This document shows, piece after piece, positions 53,490 to 64,000 of a DNA stretch of 64,000 bases. The stretch covers positions 47,501 through 111,500 of the forward strand of contig JACVVK020000314.1 in the NCBI GenBank assembly GCA_018292915.2, given 5' to 3'. Under the pieces are notes generated by a model. The model worked only from the letters and a program-made list of their open reading frames with translations, was not told where the DNA came from and did not search any database. The first letter of the stretch is position 1, and every line of letters begins with the position of its first letter. This DNA is from Batillaria attramentaria. Taxonomy: Eukaryota > Mollusca > Gastropoda > Batillariidae. Position numbers and translations under genes: made by a program.

Positions 53490-56400
53490 GGCGAGAAACA
53501 TCAGTCTATATCACACGTATGTCGGAGTGTGAGTCCGCCAGAGACAACAAATACCTTGTTTTGTTCTGGAGATGCTTGTCATTCATTGGCTGAATGTCCG
53601 TGGCATGAATCCAACTACACGTGTAAACATCCTTGTGCACTGTATTGTGCAATGTAGTTTTTATCGATATTGAACTCAAGTGCTGCAGTCAAGATAATAT
53701 CAGCATTCGACGAATGTTTTACCACTGCGTCAGCGTTACTGCTACTTTTCAAGCTTTCCGTGCAGAATCAACGAAGACGCTTCAGGTAAACCCATCTCCA
53801 TTTAAACAGGATTTTTGCGTATCACACGAGCGCAATAAGCTACAAATGGGAAAAACAACCGTCGCAGATTAAAAAAAAAAATGATTTTTTTTGGTTGAAC
53901 TTTATCCAGTTGAAAAGTTTTTGCGTATCACATGAACGTTGTAAGCTTGCTAAAGGCCACAAGGGACGCAGATACAAAATAATATTGTGCTTTTTTTCAC
54001 TGCATTTGGCTTGGCGGCGGGAGCTGAAACATCCTGTTTCTTGACTGCCTTTTGCCGGAAGTAAATCCCACGGTTTTCTGAGAGTTATTCACATAAACTA
54101 TTGTTCAGCGATCCACAAAGTTAAAGCACGAAGCAAGTTTGTGGACACTTCTGTGAAGTCGCTCACACCGGCGAAACAAGCTTTCCCCGTCAACTTGTGA
54201 AGATAAACACAAACATTGCGAACAGTTTTGAGTGAAAACACCATTCAACACTTTCCCCACACGTAAACTGCATTTTACAGCAAAGAAGTGCATCGTACAC
54301 ACACACACACACACGCACGTGCCACAAAGACAAAAAGGAAGCAACGATAAGGTTTCGTGCTTTTAGCTATTTAAATAAGGCACGCCTCTTGGGAAGAGAA
54401 AGGTCCATCTGATACCGCCCCTCCGATGCATAGATTACCGAATGCGTAGTTTAGCATCAACGCTACGGGTTTTACGTGGCATCCCCGGCAGAATTCAAAG
54501 ACGCACTGCATTATTCGGTCCGCTAGTCGCCACGCAGCAGACGGCGTTACTGGCCCGTTTAGTCGCAGTAGTAATACAGCAATTTCGCTTTGGCAAATTG
54601 TTCCCAGCTCCGCACGAATAAATGTCACATACTACGATGATTTAGCTGGATGTTTCGATGGGGGCTTCAAGTTGTGGCAGGCGCAACTCTGTGACTTGAC
54701 AAGCGCCGTAACTTTTGTCTGTGTGGGAAATTACTTGTTTGGCAGAATTTCAGGTGATTCGGAAGATGACACCGGCCTCGGTTCTCTGCTACACCCTCCC
54801 CTCCCCCATCCTCTAGCAGCCTCCCTCCACACACCCCGACCGCCCCGACACACGCACACAGAGAGCTGCCCCCACCCCCCTCTCCCATCGCAAACGTACA
54901 CACACTCGCTCTCTCTCAGCCAAATTCTCTTCTCTTCGCGTTTTCTTTCCCTTTTTTTCTTCTCCGCGCTGAAGGCCATTGCATGCATATCCAGAGTGTA
55001 CGGAATATCAAGACACAACGGTATGTGCGTTGAAAAAGAAAAAGAAGAAGGAAAAAACCCACTTACGATGCTCTAATGTTTGCCGAAAGAGTGATGTTCT
55101 ATTTAAACACGGTTTTCTTAGTTTTGCGGCTTATGATTTACGGATCCGACTGTCTTTAGTCGTGTGTTGCTTTGCCCGTATGAATACGACCACGAATAAC
55201 TTTATACATAGATCAGCCAGCCAGCCCCTTCGCCGCAAAGCAAGCGTTTGGGCGATTTTACACTGGCCGCTAGTCCAGGCGATCTCTCCTTTTACCCACA
55301 GGGATTTTCTAAAGAGGGTTGGCTAATTAACTACACTGACGCGAGTCGCGGTGGTCTGTTACTAGTATCTCTTGACACAGGCGACTGTTTTGAAGCAAGG
55401 CCATTATGTTTGCCACACAGTTATTGGGTGGCTGGTGGGTGTATTGAGACTTTAAATTCGACCATTCCTCGTGCAAACACATTTCACTATCGCTCGCAAA
55501 CAACCGCTTTACGCAATGTGGGACTGCAATGATAATCTCTTCATACAGAGACTATGGGATGGGAAGGGGGAGGGGAGAAGGATGGGGGGGGGGGGAGAGG
55601 GGGGCGGAGGTGTGCCATTTTGAGTCGTACACCTAGGGTACCAGTACAACGCATGGTTCCGTCTGCTGAACTCTGAAACCAACAAAAACAACAGTGTTAG
55701 AGTGTACCGAGACGGCCTTCACAGCAAGCAGTCTTGTTCCGCCACAACTTTTTTTTGCTGTCTGGTGCAGACGGGGTGCAAAAATAGGCACACGGTGATG
55801 TTTATGGTTATTAATGACCACATCCCGCTCTCGCAAGTGTGGAAACGTGTCTTTGAGAAGTGGATGAATCTGCCAAACAGCGCGGGGCATAAAAGCGCGA
55901 ATAAGCGGGTGTTTATATTCTCTCTACCGCACCGTGAAGTCAGTTGACTCCGTGCTGGGGGGCATCCTCTCTTAGGCGGAATATTTACCTAAAATTGAAT
56001 CGGAGGGGTCTCTTTTTTCAAGCTTATGTGGACATTGAAGATGCAAAGCTTCTCAGTCCGGTCGATGAGGGGGGCGTCCGTGGACAGTCACGTGACAATG
56101 TTTTTCTTTCGCTCTAAAAAATGGGATGCAAATGGTATGTGGTTTGGTAGATCTAGTATAATTATGTCTTCTACTTTTGTTCACTACTGTTGTTGTTGTT
56201 GTTGTTTTTAAATCAAAACCCCAAAACCCCTTCCTTTCTCTTTCGACCTTGTTTCCTGATTACGTGTTCTTTTGGTTGTTGTTGTTGTTGTTTTTTGCGT
56301 GTTTTTGTATTTTTTGTATTTTTGTTTCTTTTAAGGGAGGACGGGGAAGCAGGGGGGATTTCCAGAAATGTTTCCCAATTGAAAACGAACAAATGAAAAA

Positions 56401-57148
56401 GAAGGGAATGAGTACTCCAGGACCAGTTTTACAATGCTTACAGTCATTAAGCATGGGATGAAACACAATTTTTCAATTTATTTCTCACGAAGACTTTATC
56501 TACCTATAAGACAGCACACAAGGCATAATCTTCTTTCCCAAATATCTGTTCCCCTTTGTGGGCGCCTCCTGTGGTAGATCTCCGTGAAGAGGGGGTAGAC
56601 AGAAACACCATTTACTCACAATCTCGGAATTTTTATTTACTTTGGAAAACATGATGCGTGTACTGCGTGTACAATAAATCGCAACATCATCCGAACACGA
56701 GCTTGCCAAAATCTAGGTGGTGCCACAGAAATGAAATCGGTTCATGAGTGAGTGTTTAGATAAGGGAGAAGGGGGGGGGGGAGTACAGTTTATTTGCGTC
56801 TGTTGAAGGCGTTTCCCCGTATGCTCTTTGCTGGACGCCGGTGATCAGGTTTGACAAACACGATCCTGCTGCAGTTGACGGAGAGACAAAGCTAATACAC
56901 TGTAACATCAACATGCCATTCTCCTTTAGAAGACAGCAGCAATGTGATCACTCCCCCACCCCGCCCCCGGAAAAACAACAGCAGCCACCCTTGCTTGATA
57001 ACAATTGCACAAACAGCAACAACAGCAACAACAACAACAACAACAACAGCAACAAAGCCGCACTATTCATAACCTGTCTGTCTCACACACACACAAAACA
57101 TCAACCAAACAAACGAACACAAAAACAACAACAGCGGCAACAACATCA

Positions 57149-57200
<52 letters not shown>

Positions 57201-58263
57201 CCACGCACACACAAACTGTTACATATCAAACCCGTCCAAAAAGGCAAGCAAAAAGAGGAAACAAACAAACAACCAGCAACGACAAACAACAACCACAACA
57301 ACAACAACCAGAAGAAAACAGACGGACAAACGCACAAACGACTCTCTTGACAAAAGGTGCGTATTTAGAAATGGCGCTGGGGTATGTTCTCGTACTTGTA
57401 ACCAGGCTGTGAAGAACACTGACAGCTGAGGAGGCGTGGCCTTTCAGTGTGAGAAACATTGTATCCAACAAGCTGAAAGTGATAACCTCATGGTGCGCAA
57501 TGCTCACGTTGCCACTTGATACATTTTCTGTTGCAGAGAATTATACTTCGCTGAGGGGAAAGTCTTGTTTTACCGTTCACCGATTTAATACAAGGATGGG
57601 TTCATGCTTTCAGGTTAAGGTAATTCTCCCATGAAGTATCAATTTCAAGCCCAGATTCTCTAAAATGGTGCAGATGGAATCTCTGGGGTCCTATTAGTGT
57701 GAAAGTCACTGCATGTCTATGCTCTTGGATCTGGTAGCAATAGCCCACTGAAGAATGTTTTTCAAAACAATTTCCTTGTTAAAAGGTGACTCTTCCATTT
57801 TCGAGGAAAGAAACAGTTTTCCCCAACTTACCGAATTGAAGAGTATATCTAAGGTATGCCAGTGATTACTCGTCTAGTGTGTCCTAAGTGGCTACATCAG
57901 AATCTACTGATCACTACGAACGCAGTTTGGAAACGAGAGCACTGAAATATAATGGCGTTCATTTCAAACTGTGACTCTCGGAATTCACAACCTAATCAAG
58001 AGACTAATTTTCAGCCTTTGGCGATCCAGACCTTCCAGGTTTGTAAAGGGGACAAGTGTTATAAAGGATCACCAGGAGACAGAAAACAGAAAAGGAACCA
58101 CTGGTGAGCCTGGACGAGTAAAAAATGAGAAAACAAAGACAACAGATTTAGGAAAGTTTACTCATCAGGACTGATATATCATAAGAAAAGACTGTGAAAT
58201 AAAGTATGAATATAAAATATGAAGAGTTACGAAGACACGGCATACGCTGGCAGGCGGACTTAC

Positions 58264-58310
<47 letters not shown>

Positions 58311-58884
58311 CTGCGGCTGAACACAGTCGAAAAGATAAGAGGTGATCCCGAATCTCAGCCAAAAGATAAAATCGAGGAATGTGTTTCCCTTAAAATTCAC
58401 TGCTGATTTTTAATTTTGGTGCATCAACCGGTCTTCACCTTGAGCAACCTCGCCCACTACACTCAACAATAGATGCTGTGGTCTTATCAGCAGTTTAGCT
58501 GAAGATGATGATACGGTTAGATACTGGAATTTTGAGATCTTCTTCTTGTGAGCGCATGCACCCGTATTATCAAACTGCCTTCTTGTCTTTTTTTTTCCTT
58601 CAAAAATTGCAGATTAGCCAAGGAACTGGACTTCTGTCGGTAGTCCTGGGCATTATAATCAAAACACAGCAACGAACGACATGCCAAAAAAGAAACAAAC
58701 AAACAAAACAACAAACACCGAGAGCCAAACAAAACCGTGCCGTATATACTCCCCCCCCCCCCCCCCGTCTTTCCCCAACGGACACACAGACATGCACACT
58801 TCATTTCACTCTCCTAACACCCCCCCCCCCCACACACACACACACACACTCACGCACGCACGCACGCACACCACACGCACGCAG

Positions 58885-58969
<85 letters not shown>

Positions 58970-59340
58970 AATCAACAAATAACAAAATAAAATAAATAAA
59001 TAATTACAACTAATACAAAAGGAGAAGGGAAAGAAAACACGAGGAAAGATTTAAAAAATCCGCCCAAGCTAATTCTGAATCCTGCAGCCATTAGCCCGAG
59101 CTTAAAAACGAAAAACAAAACAAAAAACAAACAAAAACAAACAAGCACAGAAAAGGAGAAGAATAAGAAGACAAAGAGAAGAAATAAGAAGAAGAGTGCA
59201 ATCAACACATTTCGTACCTCGCACGAGTATCCCATTTTTGGGGTTTTTTTAAATACTTTTTTTCGGTTTTTGCCGTGTATGCGAAAATCAGGCAAGATTA
59301 AACGGTTCCTTGATGGCTCTTATTGCAGCAAACACGAGTA
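53490..59340. other. Long gene-poor stretch, no confident coding exon
   Basis: The 5' flank of the mucin-like gene is to the left. Notable items are (CA)n at 54298-54315, a C-rich block at 54785-54900, a G run at 55582-55599, (TTG)n at 56189-56208, (CAA)n at 57005-57055, (CGCA)n at 57148-57202, (GA)n at 58266-58306, a C run at 58750 and (CA)n at 58888-58968. The open frames here are short or simple-sequence. Confidence 0.5.
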
Positions 59341-59354
59341 TAATCAAAGTGCAA

Positions 59355-59528
59355 GGGTGGGGTGGGTGTTTGGGAGTTTAACGTCCTTTTCCACCACGTA
59401 TGGCTGATATCAAAGACGGGGCAACGAGAAAAAGGCCAGGACAAATATGTGGCCCCAGCCGGGATTCGAAACTCACGACCCGAGCATTGGGAGTCCAACG
59501 CTCTACCATTCGGCTGTCCCAGCTCCCC
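59355..59528 (-). mobile_element. tRNA-derived SINE, family 1, with 13-bp target-site duplication
   Basis: This is the complement of the family. AATCAAAGTGCAA is duplicated exactly on both sides (59342-59354 and 59529-59541). The A and B boxes are recognisable (CTCTACCATTCGGC; GGGATTCGAAACTC). Confidence 0.9.
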
Positions 59529-59600
59529 AATCAAAGTGCAAACACTCCCACTAAGCCAAGCTGATTTAAATCCATGCCGACAATTTTTTTTTTCTTCCAG

Positions 59601-59785
59601 TGAACCCACCGGTGCACAACCCCAGACTTACTTTGTAGGAATCGAGTTAACCAAGACATGGCCCCACTGGTTGAAACAGCGAAACGCACACGAGCTGAAG
59701 ACAGTTTCTGTTGTCGAAGCGTTGGCACCCTTCCTTGGACGCAGTCTTCTGCACTTGCATTTTACGTGTGCAGCAGCTGACTCAG
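59601..59785 (+). CDS. Candidate orphan exon (185 nt) of unknown gene
   Basis: A strong acceptor (T-rich then TTCTTCCAG) and a donor (CAG|GTATGC) frame an open 61-codon stretch, phase 2 in and phase 1 out. It includes GIELTKTWPHWLKQRNAHEL and, a little further on, EALAPFLGRSLLHLHFTC. The W-x-x-WL pattern with alternating hydrophobics recalls a TGF-beta family prodomain, but that is a weak impression. No neighbouring exon could be joined convincingly. The SINE just upstream lies in the putative preceding intron. Confidence 0.35.
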
Positions 59786-59869
59786 GTATGCACCGTTTTC
59801 ACGGGCATGCTGCGTTTTCCCCTTGCATGATTGCTTGACTGACTGACATGCCGTAAAAAAACGATCTTT

Positions 59870-61530
59870 GACGTTACATGGTGTACGTTGCTCTATCTGT
59901 CTGCGAAGGAATTTCAGCGAGTCTGGCGGCAAATGGTTTTGCTGGATTGACGCGGAAAAACTAAAAACAAAATTAAGTAAGTGTACAACAAAACCGCACT
60001 ACAGCTCCCCCCCCCCCCCTCCGCACCCCAGCCCCCCTCCCCTTCCGCCATCCAGTTGGTGTAATAGAAGCCGGCTGAGGTCAAAGCGTCGCTCCAGTAA
60101 GAATCACAGAAAAGCGTTGCTTGACCGCCAGTGTGTCCTGCCCGTTTGCTTGCCAGAAAAAAAATCTGAAAAATACTGAAGCGGTTCTGTGATTTTCCTA
60201 ATCAATAATTTTTTCCTTGATGGTAGCCTCTTCTTGAACACCGGAGCAAGGCCGAGTCTCAATACTTATGACAGGCATACACAACAGCGTGCGGAAACTT
60301 TCCATCGAATGCGCTTAACTGAGAGTGATCTGTGCATCAGAATCAGTCACTTGGGTCATTAAATATAGCATCTGAAACCATTGTGATGGCTCTGACCGGC
60401 GTATATATTGTTCTAGAAGTGTACCGCATGCTAAGCACTGAGACGACGCTATTTGGCTGCGGACCGAGGGCCAGCTAGATCGGCTGCGCTGATTGGTGGC
60501 TATTCTTAGACGGTTTGGCGTGCCCAAGTCTGTTCAGGAATCTCAGCTGGGCCGTAGACTCAAAGAAAGTCGTACTTACTAGTACTCTAATACTAGATGC
60601 CACAAAGTCTCGAAACCCGTCACGATGGTCAAATGAAACATCCTTCTAGCTGGCAAACAGCCTGAGAAAGCTGCAGGTTTTTTTTTTTTTTTTTTTTTAG
60701 AAAGCTGCAGTTTTCTATCTGGTCTCAGCCGCGTTACGAATATAGACTAGAGGCTTTAAACTGTGACTTCTCAGTGCGGGCGACAACTGCCCACTCAGTT
60801 TGCCGCCACTGAGAAAATTCGTGAACGCCGGCAGTGACGGTGACAAATGGTTCACGAGTGTTTTGTAGAGTGGGCTAACCTTTGTGGCTTGGGAGGTTTA
60901 GTTTTAGGTGGTTGGTCTTTTCACTGCAGTCAGTTTTCACTGACCCGGCTCCGCCGCTGGTTCGGCGGCCGCTACTGAAATGTCAATGGGCTACATAAAG
61001 AGAGTCACCGACGAAGCCATTTTCTGACACTGTTTCCTGTTTGGACAAATCGTTCCGGTGCAATGGCTTTGTCAGTTAACAGCAGTTTTTGGCACAGTCA
61101 CTATCAGTTTACTCTGATCCGTTTGGCTAGGGAGGGGCCGGCGCAGGAGGGGGGGGGGGGGGGGCTCACTATATTTGAAATGTCGAGTCAGTCAGTCTCC
61201 CGTGGAAAAAAATACATGCAGTTTTTTTTGCATCATTTAAAATTCTACGTTTTCATATTATTACGTGCCAGGACTTTATCAAGAACCACAGCTCCCTACT
61301 CAAAACACGTAACATTACTGATGTAACAGACAAGGCAACTGACACGGCGTTGTTCGGCTGACGGTTTAATGTGAAATTACCCTAGGAACAGTGAACAATA
61401 AATTAGCCAAAATCAAGCAGCTAATGATGTCAAACGTAATGAAACACTCCATCGTAAATCAGCCGTGATCAAACAATCCACAACTGATCAATCTGCCACA
61501 ATCCGGTTGTATTTCATTGACAAACAAGTT
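59870..61530. other. Gene-poor stretch
   Basis: C-rich patch at 60008-60050, T run at 60678-60698, a G run at 61150-61163. No confident exon. A possible acceptor near 60055 leads to a short frame only. Confidence 0.45.
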
Positions 61531-61580
61531 CATTAGCAATAAAAGCGACATAAAAGGGACAGAAACCACTTAACTTTGAC

Positions 61581-61625
61581 AAAGGACGGCACAGGCCAAC
61601 GTTTCGGCTTTCGCCTTCTTCAGGA
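61581..61625 (-). ncRNA. Hammerhead-like motif in left arm of Penelope-like element
   Basis: On the minus strand CTGAAGA, a GGC-GAAA-GCC stem-loop and GAAAC occur in the order of the hammerhead core. A short stem III can form (ACG with CGU before C). Stem I is not evident, so activity is uncertain. Confidence 0.45.
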
Positions 61626-61900
61626 CATAAACAAATGGGACATAACTTCAACAAACAAACAAAAGGTAACTCTGCGGACGTACTGACATACACGGCGCGG
61701 GAAAAAAAAAAAAAAAAAAAAAACGGTGGGCGAGAAAAGGACCAGAAAAAATAGTAAAAATATCACAACACCCATCCTTTGGTGACAAAAGACCATGGAC
61801 TGTGTGTGAAAAAAAAAATGTTGGGCAGAAAAGAACAAAAAAGAATAGTGAAAATTAGCAATCACAACACCCATCCTTTGGTGACACAGGACCATGGACT

Positions 61901-62542
61901 GTGTGTGAGAAAAGTTCAGAGGGTTATGTTACGGCTTTTCGTTCAAAAGCCATTCTATTTCATCCCCATAATCTGTCAGTCAAACATATCATCATGTCCA
62001 ACTGGCATATTCTGTCGAAGAGTTGCACAGTTGGACAGACCTTCCACACCCCACCTCTTGTTGCTTACAAGAGGGACACCAACTTACGAGACCTTCTGGT
62101 TCGCGCCAGTGTCAGGCCCCACCAACCCCTACCCCCTGGTACAACTCCATGCAAAAAACAAAATTGCAAGACTTGCTGTCATGTCTCAACAGCGACTTCT
62201 GTCACGGGCCCCAAAGGAAAAATGACCATCAAACGCCACTTCACATGCGACAGTATAAACCTCATATACGCCATCATCTGTACCGCATGTCACAAACTGT
62301 ATGTTGGGGAAACTGGACGTAGCCTGGCAACACGCTTTGCTGAACATATCGCCGACACCAGACACAATCGAATAAAACCCGTTGCCGTGCATTTCAATTC
62401 TGCAGGCCACTCCATCTTAAATATGACAGTAACTGGCCTGTGGCTTATGCACGGCGACGCCACAGACAGACGCGACATGGAGTCGCACATTATTCAGCGC
62501 CTGGGAAGCCAGGCCCCGGGTGGTTTGAACGAAAAGCCGTAA
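61901..62542 (+). CDS. GIY-YIG endonuclease domain of a Penelope-like element (partial protein)
   Basis: 213 codons are open from the left arm into the right arm. Visible motifs are a Cys-rich linker (CKKQNCKTCCHV), then the nuclease core INLIYAIICTACHKLYVGET with the paired LIY and YVG motifs, the conserved Arg and Glu-His in GRSLATRFAEHIADTRHN, and a later HFNSAGH. The order is that of the C-terminal nuclease that nicks target DNA for Penelope-like retroelements. The first codons lie in the inverted arm, so the annotated ATG is probably not a natural start and the upstream reverse transcriptase has been lost. Confidence 0.85.
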   Translation: MCEKSSEGYVTAFRSKAILFHPHNLSVKHIIMSNWHILSKSCTVGQTFHTPPLVAYKRDTNLRDLLVRASVRPHQPLPPGTTPCKKQNCKTCCHVSTATSVTGPKGKMTIKRHFTCDSINLIYAIICTACHKLYVGETGRSLATRFAEHIADTRHNRIKPVAVHFNSAGHSILNMTVTGLWLMHGDATDRRDMESHIIQRLGSQAPGGLNEKP

Positions 62543-62841
62543 CATAACCCTCTGAACTTTTCTCACACACAGTCCATGGTCCTGTGTCACCAAAGGATGG
62601 GTGTTGTGATTGCTAATTTTCACTATTCTTTTTTGTTCTTTTCTGCCCAACATTTTTTTTTCACACACAGTCCATGGTCTTTTGTCACCAAAGGATGGGT
62701 GTTGTGATATTTTTACTATTTTTTCTGGTCCTTTTCTCGCCCACCGTTTTTTTTTTTTTTTTTTTCCCGCGCCGTGTATGTCAGTACGTCCGCAGAGTTA
62801 CCTTTTGTTTGTTTGTTGAAGTTATGTCCCATTTGTTTATG

Positions 62842-62886
62842 TCCTGAAGAAGGCGAAAGCCGAAACGTTGGCCTGTGACGTCCTTT
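62842..62886 (+). ncRNA. Hammerhead-like motif in right arm of Penelope-like element
   Basis: Mirror copy of the left-arm motif, with ACGT/ACGT able to pair as stem III before the GTC site. Stem I pairing is weak on inspection. Confidence 0.45.
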
Positions 62887-62934
62887 GTCAAAGTGGTTTC
62901 TGTCCACTTTTATGTCGCTTTTATTTGCTTAACT

Positions 62935-63515
62935 TGTAACCACTTCGCAGTCATTACCGTTTCCGTTTTCATTAGCAATAGAATTTAACGTTTACCAAAA
63001 CTATCAAACAACCACCACAATGTAATAAAACAATAGAAATCGATTGAACAGAAACACTATGAAACAACCACAAAATCGTAGTACATATACAATAAACCAA
63101 ATGAAATCATATACATGTAATACAAATACTTGCCCCGTCAGCTCAGCAAAGACAGCAGGCCTCCGCACCAGCAAACGTCCTTTGTCAATGTTTCCTCTGA
63201 GCTGTCCAGTAAGTGAGTGAGCCTATGTGTCTGTGTGTATGTGTGTGTCTGTATGAGTGGAGTTCAGTGGATGTATAAGTGGATTTCAGTGGATGCATGT
63301 GTAAGTGGAGTTCAGTGGATATATGTGTAAGTGGTGTTTAGTGGATGTATGTGTAAGTGGAGTTCAGTGACAGTATGTGTGTCTGCATTTGCCCTGTTCG
63401 CTATGAGACAGATATTGTCCCCTCTTACATTCATTTATTTCTTCGAGGCCTGTGGAAGTGGCTAGTTCCCTCAGAGATAGCGGTTGCCTCCCCTTGACAC
63501 CTCATAGCATCCAAT
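62935..63515. other. Upstream region of the RBM45-like gene, including a short TG-rich degenerate repeat
   Basis: Sequence from 63225 to 63385 repeats GTGTAAGTGGAGTTCAGTGG-like units about five times. The 5' UTR presumably lies in 63400-63515. No TATA box is obvious. Confidence 0.5.
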
Positions 63516-63669
63516 ATGGCGTTCCGTTCAGAGGATCCACCGAACAGCCGTCTGTTCATTTTGTGCCAGAAAGGCATCACAGAGAAAGAGTTTGAAGACG
63601 CATTTAATCAGTATGGAAAGGTTGAAGATGTGTGGATCGTGAAAGACAAACGCACAAATGAAGATCGAG
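63516..63669 (+). CDS. RBM45: RBM45-like RNA-binding protein, first coding exon (5' partial gene, continues off window)
   Basis: The ATG is in a good context (CCAATATGG). 154 nt (51 codons plus 1) run to the donor CGAG|GTGAGG. The product contains DPPNSRLFILCQKGITEKEF, then YGKVEDVWIVKDKRTNEDRG, the start of an RRM: RNP2-like LFIL, helix 1, beta 2 VEDVWIVKDK and the K/RG leading to RNP1 in the next exon. The DEPPNSR lead-in and the D-x-W-V/I-V-x-DK strand match the first RRM of RBM45, a multi-RRM protein that binds RNA and associates with TDP-43 and FUS in mammals. Codons after the donor are intron read-through. No further exon falls within the window. Confidence 0.85.
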
Positions 63670-63955
63670 GTGAGGAAAGTGTTATTGATATGGGGGAGTT
63701 TGCAAAGCCAACGCCAACGGATCGAAACTTGGTCGATCAAACTGCACAGTGACTGTCCTGCTCACAGTGATTCAGCGCAGTATGAAAACTAGATTTGCAT
63801 TTTAACTACCAAGATTTGCGTTATGTCTTGCGTAAGGAACTTTTCTTTTGAACGTACCTGAATATGCGGTACAAACTGAAACTCCCAACCCTAGCTCAAT
63901 CGATTTTGCCATAGCCGAAAGCCACGTCGATCTGCTGTGTTGATGAAATTATAAT

Positions 63956-63995
<40 letters not shown>

Positions 63996-64000
63996 ATAGC
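63670..64000. other. Start of intron 1 of the RBM45-like gene
   Basis: Unremarkable sequence ending in (AC)n at 63957-63993. Confidence 0.6.

Larger units (their letters stand above)
61536..62930 (+). mobile_element. Penelope-like element remnant with inverted terminal arms
   Basis: Two arms of about 400 bp (61536-61940 and 62523-62930) are near-perfect inverted repeats around a central GIY-YIG coding part. Each arm contains two copies of the phrase CCATCCTTTGGTGAC and the motif CTGAAGAAGGCGAAAGCCGA followed by AACGTTGGCC. Penelope-like elements are known for inverted or direct pLTRs, a C-terminal GIY-YIG nuclease and hammerhead motifs. The reverse transcriptase part is absent, so the element is truncated and not autonomous. 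Confidence 0.8.

Noticed and set aside
59868..60179. 103-codon plus-strand ORF as the continuation of the 59.6-kb exon
   Set aside because: The phase does not match the 59785 donor and the middle is a C-rich low-complexity run.

Overview
This is a eukaryotic, almost certainly metazoan, window. It has split genes with GT-AG introns, many microsatellites (CA, GA, CAT, CAA), several tRNA-derived SINE families, a Penelope-like element, a LINE tail, foldback/MITE elements and a minisatellite. The secreted protein types and the short-repeat-rich character suggest a mollusc, probably a gastropod. That taxon is an inference.

Positions 1-40.6 kb hold a tandem array on the minus strand. Five related genes encode small secreted proteins that match the C-terminal beta-domain of transcobalamin/intrinsic factor (DUF4430-like). 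Gene 0 (1.1-3.1 kb) is divergent and its last exon lies off the left edge. Copies A (3.9-7.1 kb), B (9.7-18.6 kb), C (21.1-29.6 kb) and D (32.2-38.9 kb) share one layout: a signal-peptide exon, a conserved exon 2, two alternative exons 3a and 3b, and a short terminal exon. None of these exons can be read as one long ORF; they were joined by splice sites and codon phase. In all four copies exons 3a (128 nt) and 3b (134 nt) have the same splice phases, cannot both be included without a frameshift, and are separated by only 46-67 nt. They therefore look like mutually exclusive exons. A long (UG)n tract lies 59-60 nt upstream of exon 3a in every copy. B and D look intact. A carries a 4-bp frameshift in exon 2 and a changed TATA box. 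C has lost its ATG (AGG).

The duplicated units (about 11 kb) also carry a 40-bp minisatellite in intron 1 (about 2, 3.4, 36 and 44 copies), a 459-bp foldback element with long inverted repeats, tRNA-SINE insertions with clear target-site duplications, a CAGGGGCG-ended MITE in C and D only, and a 1.1-kb satellite-cored insertion in B only. These insertions allow the duplication order to be worked out.

From 40.6 to 45.4 kb there are repeats only: SINEs, an old foldback copy, and an inverted partner of a repeat at 48.2 kb. From 45.5 to 53.5 kb on the minus strand is a three-exon gene for a large secreted mucin-like protein of about 1140 residues. It has a signal peptide, a coiled coil with a CCKC motif, an acidic/basic linker, a Thr-rich mucin tract and an unrecognised conserved-looking C-terminal module.

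From 53.6 to 61.5 kb the sequence is mostly simple repeat and unrecognised, with one SINE and one orphan exon candidate (59.6 kb). A Penelope-like element remnant (61.5-62.9 kb) encodes a GIY-YIG endonuclease between near-perfect 0.4-kb inverted arms that carry a hammerhead-like motif. At 63.5 kb on the plus strand the first coding exon of an RBM45-like RNA-binding protein begins and runs off the right edge.
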